DNA of 64,000 bases. It comes from Bugula neritina (Eukaryota; Bryozoa; Gymnolaemata; Cheilostomatida; Bugulidae). The position numbers and the translations under genes are program-made. Position 1 is the stretch's first letter, and each line of letters begins with the position of its first letter. Positions 10,511 through 24,200 of the stretch are shown piece by piece. Location: assembly GCA_964035545.1 (NCBI GenBank), contig OZ037765.1, positions 14,316,698 through 14,380,697 on the forward strand, read 5' to 3'. The notes under the pieces are model-generated. The model was not told the origin of the DNA and did no database searches. It saw nothing but the letters and a program-made list of their open reading frames with translations.

Positions 10511-11540
10511 ATAACTACAAATAATCCTGGCAACAATTTTAAGTTGGTAGAGTAAATTATTGTTTTGAGTATAATTGCCTGTCTTGTTGTGATTTTCAAG
10601 CTTGAACCCTAAAGATGAAGATTAAGTTCAGCATTTATCACCAAAGGGCAAAACAGCTCGGTAACTAATTACATTAAAAGCTAACTTTGCATTTAGCATG
10701 ATGAAAAACTAAAACTAGCCTTCTGTTTTAAATATGATACTTCTGACAATACGAAGAAAGAGGTGTAAGCTAAATTAATTTGATAAAAACTAAATTTGCA
10801 AGATTTCACCCTATAAAAGAGGACTAAAATTGTCTTATTTCTTTATTTGATAACTTCGTAATTTTTTCATCATTTAAAAGATTGAATGCCTTAGTTACCA
10901 ACTTGAAATGCAATTTTAGAGCTGATGGAATCATTAAATGCTTGCGAAAGTATGATTTTTGAAATCCTTGGGTTTTTTTGTATTAGAAAAGTTTAAAATC
11001 AAAAAATTGGAAATTTACTTCAAATTTCAGTATTTCCAAATTAAATCTTTATTTACTACACTTTATAAACGCTGCCACATCCCTGGTTTTGTCGCGACTG
11101 CTCCCATATTTTTTAATTGGAATGTTTCAGCAGATTTTTATGCTATGTGAATAGGATATTCTGCTTTACATAGGTTAAAATTAATATTTAATAGATGTGT
11201 GACTGTATTGAGTGCATCCACTGTAGAATGTAGATTCTATGAAATGATGACCATCCAGGTTTACGTCTCGACTGCCGATGTACAAATTTACTGCAATGTA
11301 CATATAATAGTATGTTAATTCTAGAATTTGGGGTTGTCTCCACTTTTTTTCATTGGTTTGAGAATTTTTCTGTTCAGTTTTAATAGCATAGATATTGACA
11401 GGGGGTGATGGATTGGTACTGATTCGATGGACTCAATGTACTCCAACAAGTTTTATTAAAAGTATGAGTTTTCGTATTTTTCAATCCAGTTCTGTAATTG
11501 CATGATCTGGATATGCTACTAAAACTGTTTGAATTGGCCT
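10511..11540. other. Upstream region of the peptidyl-tRNA hydrolase gene
   Basis: No supported frame. A probable splice acceptor, CCTTAG at 11538-11543, lies immediately before the start codon at 11548, so the gene's promoter and first non-coding exon are probably in or beyond this stretch. They could not be located. Confidence 0.35.
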
Positions 11541-11547
11541 TAGGTTG

Positions 11548-13572
11548 ATGGAGGAGGATCCCCCGCCCCCACCTGAAGACTATTCACACGACTTCAACCC
11601 AGACTACGAAATTGTAGCTGATATTTCGTCCTGTCTTCAAGTGAATCCGAAGTGGGTGGTTCAAGCTTGCTACCGCACTCAGAAGCAGTTCACCAACATT
11701 GAGCAAACCAGAGAAGAAATATTTGCTTATGTTCTGGAAAATCACCCCCGAGTAATCTCTACCGTTTTGAACATGTTTTATTAATGATGACACACTTGAA
11801 ATAACTCAAGTGATATAGAAATGGGACACTGTATCAATGCCATGCAACATATTGGCTCTGTAGACTATATACAATACATACTATTGTTTGTAGTTTGTTG
11901 AATTGGCACCCCCTATAGAAGATACTCTTGCAGAAGCTGCTGATGGTGAAACAAATGAATTAAAAATGGTTTTGGTTATTAACAATGGTGAGACTATGAT
12001 GGGTTGTTAATTGTATCATAAAAATTCAGTTTTAATGAAAAAAAACTAATATATATTTAATGTATGCAAATTTGTGTTGTATTGGATAGAAATAAATATG
12101 GGTGCTGGTAAGATGGCCGCTCAAGTTGCCCATGCTGCTGTGGATCTGTACGCCATTTTGATTAGCAACAAGGAATGGATTGGACTTGTTCAAAAATGGA
12201 AAGAGGAAGGGTTTGTACTTTTAATATACTTTCTTGAAACAATGACAGTTGTTAGACTTATCAAAGCACAATGGCCTTTAATAATGTGTGTAATTACAGT
12301 ATGTAGTCCTGGTAACTACATGTCAAAGTGTCTCATAATTGACTTAAACAAATAGAAGTTTTGAATTATCTATTATTGTGCGATTACTTTTTTGTGTGTT
12401 CTTTTTCAAAGTTGCCACAAAATAAATCATTTGTAAAACTGTCAATGTAAAGAGATTACTAATCTGTTAATTACTCATTTTTCAATGCTTAATAATGTTT
12501 ATATTGACAATAGCTTTGGTATAACAATAGGCAGTTGCAAAAATATTGCCTTCAGCATGGAATTATGAACTGCTTGATTTCAATATTTGCTAAGAATTGC
12601 TATAAAATCTAAATCTTGGAGTCGAGTCAGTGTCGTATTGTCCATTCAGCTTGATTGTTGCAAAGTAACTGTCATGCATTAAAGTTTTGGGTTGACAACT
12701 CCTAATGTATTATCCACATATTTATACTTCTCAGTCATCACCCATTGTTACTTGTAGTGCGAAAAAGGTTGTAGTGGCATGTAAAGATACAGAGCATCTG
12801 TTTGATCTTAAAGATGATGCAATCAATGCTGGACTAAAATGCGCTTACATCACAGATGCTGGGCTTACACAGGTAAAAATGTGCTGAAATATAGTAGAAT
12901 AAATCTTATTATTCACATTGGGCAGTACAATATTTTCTTATGATGTAATAAATGAATGCTCATCTTAATTAAAAGTTGATCTGTGAGTAAAGTTCTCATC
13001 ATATAACAATCACTTCAGCTACTTTCATTTCACCTTGAGAATGACTTTTGTACATAGAATTTGTATTTACAAAATGTACTTTGTGCTTTGATTTGCTGCA
13101 CATTGGGATAAACTAGAACCCAAAGAAATGTTACTGAGAATGCAACTATTGCTCACTGCTAATTAGCTTTTGAAAATCTGCTAATGTGATTAAATCTGAG
13201 GCCAGTAATTGCCTATTATGCAATGTTTGGAAGTGGCTCTAATGATCAAAAAACCACATTAAGAAAAAAACGTCTATTTGTATTTAATCTAAGTGTCGCT
13301 CTGCAGCCAATAAGGTTTTAGTTTTGCAGCTCTGTTCCAACTTTGATGCATTGGTTTAGTAAGTAATTTGTCTTGTGGTGAGAAACTATCAATCTATTAA
13401 GTGTTTCTCTTTGATTTTTTTCCTACAAATTTATGTCCTTCTTTGCCATTTTGAATCATTGGTTTCTGTTGCTCCTATGTTGCAGGTCCCCAGTGCCTCA
13501 GTCACCTGTCTGGCTGTTTTTGGGCTCTCAAGTAATGTCAACAAAGTAACTGGCACCCTCAAGTTGGTATAA
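11548..13572 (+). CDS. PTRH2: Type II peptidyl-tRNA hydrolase (PTH2/Bit1 family), complete, five exons
   Basis: Exons: 11548-11751, 11894-11987, 12090-12210, 12758-12872 and 13486-13572, with GT-AG junctions in agreeing phases; 206 residues. PTH2 enzymes cut the ester bond of peptidyl-tRNA released from stalled ribosomes and recycle the tRNA. The family core is visible: KMVLVI near residue 94, INMGAGKMAAQVAHAAV at 101-117, a KKVVVACKDTEHL strand, and YITDAGLTQ ending at 178, which holds the conserved Asp and Thr of the active site. The C-terminus AVFGLSS...LKLV is typical. Residues 1-93 precede the core and contain a Pro-rich, acidic start (EEDPPPPPEDY) and a helical stretch (WVVQACYRTQKQF) that may be a UBA-like or other accessory domain. 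I see no N-terminal membrane anchor of the vertebrate Bit1 kind, so the symbol is at family level. The start is the first ATG after a likely acceptor at 11543. Confidence 0.9.
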
Positions 13573-16500
13573 GGTGCCCTCATTCTATCACCATTTGTTT
13601 TAATCATCATTCTAAGCACATTACTTTGCCCATCTCATGTTTTTTTTGCTCCATTAATCCTCCCACTAGAAAGAAAGAGGACAGTAGTATGATGATGTCA
13701 ACCCAGGTGAACCATGATTCACAGTTGCACCCCTAATTTCATATGATTTGCTGTCTAAAGTCTTTGCTATAGATTGAGCATGCGTAGCACCAGGTGCGCG
13801 CATGTAATTTTGTAATATAAATTAAGGTTTGAAATGTAATATAAGTTGTACAATTATATTTGTTTATATGCTGCTTTTTGTTCTATAAGGCTTTTAATGA
13901 TTATTATTTGTGAGGTAATAAATTACCATGCCAGGTATAATTATATTTACTGCTTATGCCAACTTTTTGCTGGCAAATTGTCAATCTTTTCTTTGAAGTA
14001 GTTTTACTCATCACACCTGCTTTGCCAATATTATAGTAATACACTGTATGTAAATTATAATATCTGTCTTGTATTTCATCATTTTGAACTAATGTCACAG
14101 ACAAAAGTGTAATAACATAAAAATTGATGATTGTAAATCATTAGTGATAGTATGTAATTACAGTGGCCTTGGATTTTGACTAAAGACTAGTTCAGGATTT
14201 AGTCCCAAGTATAAAAAATAGTTTAGATTAAAAATTATATGCCAAACAAATATAAACCCGGCAGTTTTAGGAGTTAGAAGTGCATCCAAAATTTTTTTTT
14301 GGTTTGTGATTGCTTGGATATTTTATTGGAAACTAGAGTTATAGATAAAACCTACAATGCATGGTGTTTTATCACATGCAAGCACTGTTTTCCAATGGAC
14401 ATCATGAGGCATAACAGCAAACTAGTACACACTTTGAAATGTAAACATTTCTCATACCAATAACTACACAACATGATCTTCACTCACTCATGTTTTTGCT
14501 TACAAACATTACTCTGCATTGCAATATCTTGAAGTATGACAGCTACCAACATGTCCCCACATGTATTTAGAAGTAATTGGATTTCTCAAGAATCTAATCC
14601 TAACAATGTTTGCCTTGCATATTATAATTCCTTTGCAGACTGGAAATTTTCATACTGCATATCTTTGCATAAGTGTAGCATTATGGGTTGTATGCAACAT
14701 GAATGTGTTATTTCTGCTCCACATTCTTGTACACTGTACAGACTAGCAGTGAGGACATGTATCCCAGTACCAGGGGCCATGCTCTACATGTTTCCTTGAA
14801 ATGACAAGTGTTGAGTATATTAATTATGAATTGTTTGATATAGCTAAGCCTTCATAAGTGTCAGGAATAACTTTTTTCGCAGTATTAAATTGTACACATT
14901 TGAAATTATATTTGTAAAAAACTATACTTAAATAAAATAGTGTACAAGCTGCAAGTTTTCTCTTAATTTTTCTAGTGCTAAAGCTAGTTTAGATTATTCA
15001 TGATTTATAAAGATATAAATAATTTTAGTATGCCAATAGCTTGTCATATTTTTAATAGCATGCTCATGTGTTCAGAGAAATATTATGTAAATCCAGCAAG
15101 GGTGTAACGTGTAAAACACTCGCCTATTGGCATTATGTTGAAGTGATGATTGGTTGTCGTTTAACTCATCACAAAAACATTTTTATTAAGCTAGAGATTA
15201 GGCTCCAAGAATTAAAACAGTAAGTTCTCCAAGTATAATGCAACAACAAACACTTAATCTGCAAAAAAGATGCAATTTTGCTTTGATCTTTCTTGTCAGC
15301 TCTGACATTCAATGGCTTCCTGTATTTATTGCCAGAACTTTTAAAGCTACATCACGTTTTCTTTACAGTTGTACATCCTTTTATTAAGGATGAACTTTCT
15401 ATGGTTATAGCCGTTTATATAACATTACAATAAGAATATGCTAGTTAAAAGATGCAGATTATACCTCTTGTTATAGCATCTATATACTTACCATTTTGTC
15501 TGCTGTAAATATATTTGAGCTTGCAGCTTTATATATTAAAGTTCATAGTTGACCTTCTTATAATAGCTTTTGTCGTATGAAATTTCCTCTGTGGCATATA
15601 TTATGTCAAAAAACTTGCCACAGCAAATGATGTTAGTCAAGTACCGTCCCTTTGATTTGTGTTACAACTGAAAGCATCCACAATGCTTCACAAGTTAACT
15701 GAAAAATATAGGCCTACCATAAATCTGCTCTGACAAATAATGAGACATGTTCAACATGCTGCTTTTCCTTTCAATCTGATCTGATCATGAAATCAAGTTT
15801 CAAAATTTACTTGTAGACCTATTACTAGTAGCAGTTGGTGAAACTGCAACCATATAATTACAATTTTCTGTTTATTGACTTTAATAAAGTTAATCTAAAT
15901 TATTCTATGATGTATTAATACATGTTTGCATTGATTTTGTGAGTCAAAGTTGGTTTGCCGTAATGAAAGACCTATAACTCAAAAGGTCTGTTAATTTAAA
16001 CCAAAGTTATAAATGACATCATTATCTATATGTGAATGATTTTAAAAATTAACATTGCAATAATTTGAAATTAATACAGATTAATTAAATATAGCCCTAC
16101 ATGCAAATATTCTTAAATTAATTAACTTAGACAATACACAGATTCATCAAAAACATAATGATATAGCATAGGTTTGGTGAAACTGGCTCCAGCCTTCTAT
16201 GTTTTTATAAAGTGAGCCAAGTCTCTCATTCACTTGAGTTGACAAGAAAGGTTACTTGAGGTCTTACTCAAAAATTGGACTACCACTGAAACCCATCTCA
16301 CAACCTATGCAGCTGTATACCCTGTTCGCACAGCTAGTATTATAAAAGAGTCTATCAGAGTATTCAATTGTAAACAAGACCGCCTGTGCCAACAGTATTT
16401 AACCAACAAAGATGCATAAGAAAGCTTAAAAATTCATTTTATGTATATTTTTGGTTTTTTTGCCATTTTCTGTTACATAACAAACTAATTATGTGGTTGC

Positions 16501-19500
16501 AATAAGCCACTGAGTAACCAGTATTTATAATTACATTCACAAACACAGTTCCTATAAACAAGCATTAATGGGAGATGACAAACTTTTGGTCAGCACAAGT
16601 GGCTGCATGGTGCAGTTATTCTCCTGGGCACAATAAGAATTCTAGTAGGTTTTTTTTATGAAAAGTATTGGTAGGTTGGTCTCTGGCATATATTAACTAG
16701 TGCATTCAGTCCCATTATTTATCACATGACAAGGAGTCTCTTTCCATAATGTCATGCTGAGCCTCCAGGTACCAAACCTTGTACTAAGGAGCACATGACT
16801 CACACACTACCTATGCACTAAACCATTCAAGTGTTAGAAAGATAGTAAATTTTCAAACTTATCCTTCAAAATTTACACAGTGGCAGTCAAACATTGGCTC
16901 TTTATCAAATGAAAAGAAAATTTCAATGGTTTATATACTTTATACAATACGATGAAAATGTTGAAGTTTTAAAGTTCATGTTCAGCAATTCGCTAATATG
17001 GAGCCATGTCCACTGATACTATACAGTATACAGCATCTATTCTGCTATCTATTCGTTGAAACAAACACATTCATTTATTATTTATTATTACATTGTTTTC
17101 TATATAAACAGAACTTTGTGAATGCACTTTAAATAAAGCCAAAACGCTGCTAATATTTTTTGTAAATATAAAGATATTTTTTATAGCATGAGAGACCTTG
17201 AGAAGAATGACATTGTGACTCTCAACAATAACTACATCCATCAATTAATGCTAACTTTGATTAAATATTTGGTGTTTAAATGGAATCCAAAGGTTATGTA
17301 ACATGTAATTTATGATCTTGGTGGTACGGACAGGGTGGTTTTTTGCTCACCACTATCTCAAAAATCTCTTTGACACAAGTAATATATGGAGAAATGTTTA
17401 ATTATACTCATACTGTGCGCTCCCATCATGTCCATTGGCAGAATAAATGAAGTCACAGGTGTTACCAACAACTCACCATCATTATGAATTAGATTGCATA
17501 TTTAATGGAAGGCATAGGATTGCGTTGTTATTTAGCGATTACTGCTTAAATTATTTTAGACTTTATTTTTGTCATTCTTATTTTGAATCATTCACATGGC
17601 TCTGGATTTCACTATCTTCACATGTATGAGCATTAAATTATGATCCATCAATAATTCCCTTAGCTAATGCTTTCAGCACTAATTGTTAGTTTACACCATG
17701 ATATCAAGTAACCAGAAGAACTGATTGGAAGCTAGTAACCAACTAGCAACTAACTTTTTTTTCAACAAAATAATATAATATCTTTTGACTTTATTTTCTT
17801 TTTTTTAAATCCATCAACTTCTTTATTTAGGAAATAGTTGCTTGTGGAGCTAAATAGTATATTTGCAGCACTGGGACCTAAAAGTTACAATACAATATAT
17901 ACCATAATATAACAAATGAGCACTAAATATTTAAGTATGTTAAGGAATTTCAGCAGAGTAATATTTTGGTATCGTGCATTATGTGCAAATTGCATTTAAC
18001 TGTCTTAAAATAAATCATATTCTAGTTGTCAACTCTAACATGGCGTTGAGTACAACTGACTTTTGGCTACCCACTTGGAAAATTTATTTTTCAAGCTAAT
18101 AGTGCTAAATGAAATAGAAAAAGTTGTTTATGTATGTTCTAAAGGTCGCTACCGTTTCTTCAGAGCAAACGTGATGTTTATAAGAATGAAAAAATAATCA
18201 CAAGCTGTAAGTGTGTAGTGGCAAGTACTTTTGTGGGCTGAGTATTTTTTATTCTAGTTATTAGCTTTAATTATAATTGTAGAATTTAATTTTAAAAAAT
18301 TACAGAGCAAACAACAGTAAAATAAATGTGCCAATTACCCATGGACATGTGGACCAGCTTAACTGCCTTTTCTATATGTTAGTTCCTAGCTGGCAGTGCA
18401 TGCAACCAATTAGATACCAATAGCATGCCAACTAATCATTTATTAGTAAAAATATTTTGATTTAGTCTGAGAGTTATTGAACTGAAATATTTCTGTTATC
18501 AATAACCATTAAATGTAAAATTAACAATGAAATGGCCTAACCTGTATAACTTGAGTCACAAGTAGCGTATTAATAGTCAGTAAACAATTGAAATACATGG
18601 GAAGTTCCCTTTATGCCTCTAATCAAGTGCCACCTGCACCTTATATTATTCTTTCTATAATCCTGTTAGAGTAAACTTCTGTTGAGTTATTATTCAAACT
18701 TGTTTTACTAGTTTGTAACAGATCAGTAGAGTGCAAGATGTGTGTTCTACTCACATGTAGCACTTGATCTCCAGGTAATTTAATTTTATTGAAAACAGGT
18801 AGCACCAATCATTACGTAATTACTCAGTGAGATGCTTTAGCTGGCCTTTGCAACCATGTCAACTCATGTAAAAAAGTATATGGGAAACTGCATGCATATA
18901 TTTATATATTTGCCACTGCTATACAAATATGTATCTAAATGTATCCTTAACTTTCCTGGTCATAGTTCTTCATCTGATAATATATATACATGCACTTGTT
19001 ACAGGCTAAGATAATTAATAATAGTAAAAATACAGGATGATGCATGCACAGAAAAACACCAACATTTCTATAACTTATCATAGCTGATTTTATCCCATCA
19101 GCATGTAAGAAGGTTATTTATACCATTAAAATTTATAAACGTTTTAATTTAATACATGGTGTTTTCACTAGTACAATTTTCTGTTCAGATCTACTTGAGT
19201 TTAAAATTGTTCTTAGCATTTTGAATAAGAGCTAATGCAAAGTTTAATTTATATTTTAGATTATGGATTAGCATATCTTAGCAACAAAGCATTTGCTTTG
19301 AATTTCTGGCTCAACTGCCTGGTTTGAGTTTTTTACCTACTGTATGGGATAATTAGTTTTTTATTATATTGTATTTGTATAAAATTACCTGGTCAGCAAT
19401 TGTAGAGGTGTTATTCAAGTGTATATAGTAGTAAAATATAATAACATAGTCAAAAAATAAGCAATCATTGGTATTAGTTTTTTGTCAGCCTATACATAGA

Positions 19501-19860
19501 TGAATATTTGCAACAATGTTAGTTGTAATTTTGTGAAGGGGAGTTGCACATAATTAACTTTTTATACTATAAATTTTGATATTTTTAACTGCCAAGTAAT
19601 CGGCGTATCAGCTTTACAGTTACATAATAAATACTTTACCAATATTCTTAAGACAATATGGTGGCAATATATAAGCACCTGCTGTTTATGTTTCTGAACA
19701 TTTGCCATACTTCCTTACAATTCACTTCACAAAGTATACATGTTTGCTAGTGTTTCAATTAGTCTTTTGTCTAACGTAGTTCAACATATTTTGTATGTAT
19801 TGAAAATAATTTTAATATGAGGCAATCATTCATAATATACCACCCAGCAGCTAAGATTGG
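13573..19860. other. Long intergenic stretch, no gene seen
   Basis: About 6.3 kb of AT-rich DNA between the hydrolase gene and the Snail-family gene. Open frames here (for example near 14536-14799 and 17447-17629) are short and biased, with no domains or plausible splice partners. I found no tRNA and no recognised mobile element. Regulatory DNA of the Snail-family gene may lie here but cannot be told from sequence alone. Confidence 0.45.
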
Positions 19861-19894
19861 AATGGTCTTTTAACTGCATCTGTAAGCAAGTAAA

Positions 19895-20098
19895 CAATGA
19901 AAAACCAATCAACACCTGTGGGCTGTGTAAAGCTCTTCTAGCTCCACCCACTTGTTGCAAAGATCCGCCTCTTTTCTTCATGTCTATCTGTAAGGTATTT
20001 AAAAAGTTTGAATTGGAACATTACATATTTAAGGCAAACACATTCTAGTTTATACATTACTGTAACAGCTTAGAAGGCTTAGCAAGACTTCTCCAAGA
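19895..20098 (+). promoter_or_regulatory. Putative proximal promoter of the Snail-family gene
   Basis: Upstream of the start codon there are a CCAAT word (about 19905), an E2-box CACCTG (19913-19918), which is the core recognised by Snail proteins, and two TATA-like words: TATTTAAAAAG near 19996 and CATATTTAAGG near 20024. The spacing suits a promoter, and the E2-box would allow self-repression. This rests on short motifs only. Confidence 0.3.
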
Positions 20099-21236
20099 AT
20101 GATGGATGTTATGGATAAAGGTATTAAATTACACCCCAATTACAGTATGCTGAATAGTCAAGGTGAGTGTGCATCACATATGTAGTAGTATCAAACCATA
20201 AAGTTTGTCCATGAATATGATGTTAAGCTGCATAAACATAATATTTAAACAAAGTAACTACTGATGTAGCATTCTTCTCAAAATATTTTGCATAAAGTGT
20301 TTTATTCAAGGAAACGTTTGTTGGAATTTTTTAGGTATGTTTAAATCGGTACCATCACCATCGGCAGCTTCGGATTTAACAAATAGTTTACGACTTTTCT
20401 ATCCAGAATCACCAAATGCCCTTTCTTTATCTTGGAGGCACATGCTGCTTTCTTGCTCGGCGACATCAGCATGGCTGCAACAGCAAAGAAGAGCTTTAGC
20501 AAATAATCTGACTCAAAGCCAGAAATCAAGTGCACAAAATTCTTTTGAGCTTGACTACTTGACTAGTTTATCCCAGCCTTCAATGCTAATATCAAGTGTT
20601 CATTCCCTAAATAACTCGGACTGCACTGAAAAAAAGAAAGTCTCCTTTACTATAGACAACATCATCAATGGAAAGTACGAACAGAGTCGAAAGGTACTGC
20701 AATCAGTTGAACAGCCAGCCTCTCCGACAGATAGCACATCCTCTAGAACACCAGACAGCAGTGCTGGAGGCCATAAGTATGAGTGTGAAGTCTGCACAAA
20801 AACTTATTCTACTTTCAGTGGTTTCACTAAACATAAACAGTTTTACTGCAATCCACAGTTCAAAAAGCAGTTTAATTGTAAGCATTGTGATAAGACATAT
20901 TACTCTCTTGGAGCACTCAAAATGCATATAAGAACTCATACCCTACCTTGTAAATGCAAAGTGTGTGGAAAAGCTTTTTCCCGACCTTGGTTACTTCAAG
21001 GTCATATGAGAACCCACACTGGAGAAAAGCCTTTTCAGTGCCAACACTGTGGCAGAGCATTTGCTGATCGTTCAAACCTTAGAGCCCACCTTCAGACACA
21101 CAGTGATGTCAAAAAGTATTGCTGCAAGAACTGTAATAAAACATTCTCTAGAATGTCTTTGCTGCTGAAACATGAAGAGTCATCTTACTGTTCCGCACCT
21201 GGCAATGAAGTTGTCTCTCCAATCTTTTTGCAGTAA
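20099..21236 (+). CDS. Snail-family C2H2 zinc-finger transcription factor, complete, two exons
   Basis: Exon 1 is 20099-20162 (donor GTGAGT) and exon 2 is 20335-21236; they join in phase 1 to give 321 residues. Snail proteins are nuclear repressors that bind CAGGTG E-boxes and control mesoderm, neural fate and cell migration. Five zinc fingers lie at about 170-193, 201-223, 229-249, 255-277 and 283-307. The highly conserved family words are present: [56 protein letters not shown] and [12 protein letters not shown]. The SNAG repression motif (MPRSFLVKK type) normally at residue 1 is absent. Exon 1 instead reads [18 protein letters not shown], whose HPNYS may correspond to the KPNYS that follows SNAG. 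Residues 126-132 (FTIDNII) resemble an eh1 Groucho-binding motif. In finger 1 the second His is replaced by Tyr, followed by a Cys. No CtBP motif (PxDLS) is evident. Snail, Slug and Scratch cannot be separated with certainty, but Snail/Slug is likeliest. Confidence 0.93.
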
Positions 21237-24200
21237 ACTTCATCAAACTAGGTATCAGTGCCTCATGTCTAATATTTATTGTATTGCTTATATTTATTGA
21301 ATTATATATAATATATTATATACTACCCATAGAAAGTAAAGGATTTCAATGATAATCTATTTTTTGCTTGTGAGTTTCAGATTTTAGTATATGTTTTGAT
21401 AAATCGAATTTCTATTTTTTTAAAAAAATAAAAAATACTCATTTGAAAGTACTAATTGTGTTTTTTCTTTCTAAAAATCTTTAGATAGTTGCATGACAGA
21501 TAAATTAAAAACCCCTCAATCAAGAAGCTTATTCCTTAGTCTCTTTTTCCAAGTTTGACCTGTTGGTACATACAGTGGGTTTCGAATTACCTCACATTTG
21601 AAAGATAGGTTTACTAGAAGCACAATGTTTCAAATTGTATTTTTCTTTTTGCACCGCAAGTAGCTATACTAAAGTGTGCCACATGCAATAACCTATGATA
21701 ATATAAAAAACATCCTATTCTTATTGCAAATTGACTATTTAAATAATATAGTGATACAATTTCAATTCTTTTGCATTCATTTTTTTCACCATTAAGCACA
21801 ATAACTGGAGAAACTATTTTAAATAAATAAATGAGAAATACTGAATAATTTATTGCAGACTATTACAATAGTCAATATGTATATAGTTTGCTTAATTTGT
21901 GAATCTATTGTATTTGCTTACATAATGCCAATTTAGAATGTTTGTCAAATCAGTCAATTCTGTAAAAAAAACCACCTGTCTGTTGCTGAGCGAAATTGCT
22001 ATTTATATTTTTACCTGCTTCAGTTAAAGATAAGGCTAATGTACAGCAGACACCAGATCTGCTTCATAATCAGAAATTGGTATTATCCTATAATACACTC
22101 CATATTAATTTTTTCTTTGAACTATTTGAGCAGCATACTACAATAAATAATTGCTACTATATATTATAAGTCAGAATTTTTAGTCTATACAATATAAAAC
22201 AATATTCCCTGACATATACGGTTTTCAAGCTCTGGAAGGAAATACCAACCATTATCTAAAATACAGGGTATTAGTTTACTACTTTTAAGTTTATGTACAA
22301 ATCAATAATAATATAGTGAAGTGATTATACACAGAGACTATACTTGTTTAAAAAAAACAAACTTATTATCCCTGCTTGTATAAGTTAGATCATATTATAT
22401 AAATTGTGAAATAGATTTGTTTTCTTAAAACTTTTGAAGACTAGATCTCTTATATCTTTTATATTACTTCTATTGCTAATTTACCATGCACACTAAATGA
22501 CATTCTATAAACTTAGTATATACAACACCTAAATCATATTATACTACATAATTCAAATGTTAAATAATAGTATACAGATTGTATCAATGTTAAATGTATA
22601 GCTTGGTTAAAATTTATCAAGAACCTTTTTCTGTCTTTCTCTAAGGCTTACACAGAGTGCATAAAATGTATATACTATTTGTCAATGATCTCAACAGGTT
22701 GATAATTCAATAATCAAAGAAGGCTAAATTTCCGATTTCAAAATATAATTAAGAAACTCGACAGTACAATAATACAAACTTGTATTAGCATTATATTCTC
22801 ATTGTTACTTCATAATTTACTTTTTGTAAACAAATATAAAGTTATAATATAGCTTGATGTCAAAAAATACACCATTTAGGTGCACAATGTTATGTTATAA
22901 CAAATAGAGCTCAACATGTTTAGTGTGCAATGTTGTTAGATTTTAATCAGCATAATATTCAACAGGTAGCCAGTTACTAAGAATGATATGTCAAACTACA
23001 TCACACATCAAAAGCCATAACATACTTGTTTACAAATATAAATCAAGTGTCAACTATGGTAAAACATGCTATTAATAAGTAGAAACATTAAAAGAAGTGC
23101 AGCAACTTTCAGATGTGGCCAGTTTTGTGAGCAAGGTTGTGACTGGAGCCAGAACTACTAGTTATGGTAATGCCAGTACACTACTTGTTGCCAAATATTT
23201 CAACAATTATAAATTTACACTTGATTAGTATTCATAAATCCTTTGATAATATTGAATCCATTTTACGGCCAACATACTTTGATGTAAAATAATATTACAT
23301 TTGATTTGTTACCTCTCACATAAAAGTGATGGATATGCATTGTATGTATGTTTTAATATAAAACTACATTAGTTTTCCCTTAATTATGGTTCCAGCAATT
23401 AAATAGTGCAGCTGCTAGCTCATCTCTTCAATTTTTTGGCATGTCTAATTTAAGAAAAGGATGCAAATGTACATTATCAAAATAACTAAAGTGCACAGCA
23501 TATAACGTGGTGCTATTTTATGGTCACTCTAAGAGTGTGTGCTATAAACAAATGGATGAGCTGATTTTCACTTGTAGACACCTTAAAATAAATTCTGCTA
23601 TGAAACCATATAAATTATTCTATTTCCAAATACCATGTATATGCACACACACTTGCACATGTGTAGGTACATCAAATAATTTCCACATATAATCAATGCA
23701 TGTGTATCATTTTATTGGTAATTTTTTAGCATTCTCAATATCCCAGCAGCAGTTGTTTGAAATATGATGAGTAGCAAGTATATAATTTATGTTATGTTTT
23801 AAAAGACACTGTAATGGTGCAGCTGTAAACTGAGACAGCTGATCATTTGCCAAGCAAAAGTTAGCAGGTGGTGAGGGTAGAGCCTAATCTATGACAGCAT
23901 ATTACAAACTTATTGTATGCCATTAGGTGTTGGGCAGCTAAAACTTGTTAAAGCTTTTCAGTGCTCTACACCTCCTATAGTTGTAATTACAATCAAGTTG
24001 TCAAAACAAAACTCATGAATAACCCACTTAAATAATGAAAAATGTATAAATTTCTAAAGCCACTGTGTTTTAGAATCTGTGCTGTAGATTGCAGTGTTAC
24101 AGATGTGGAGATAAAATAGGTGTGTGTTTAATGACAAAGTGTTGGCGCAGGTGTGCCTTACATCACTTGCTGCATTTCTATTACGCTTAACACTATAAAC

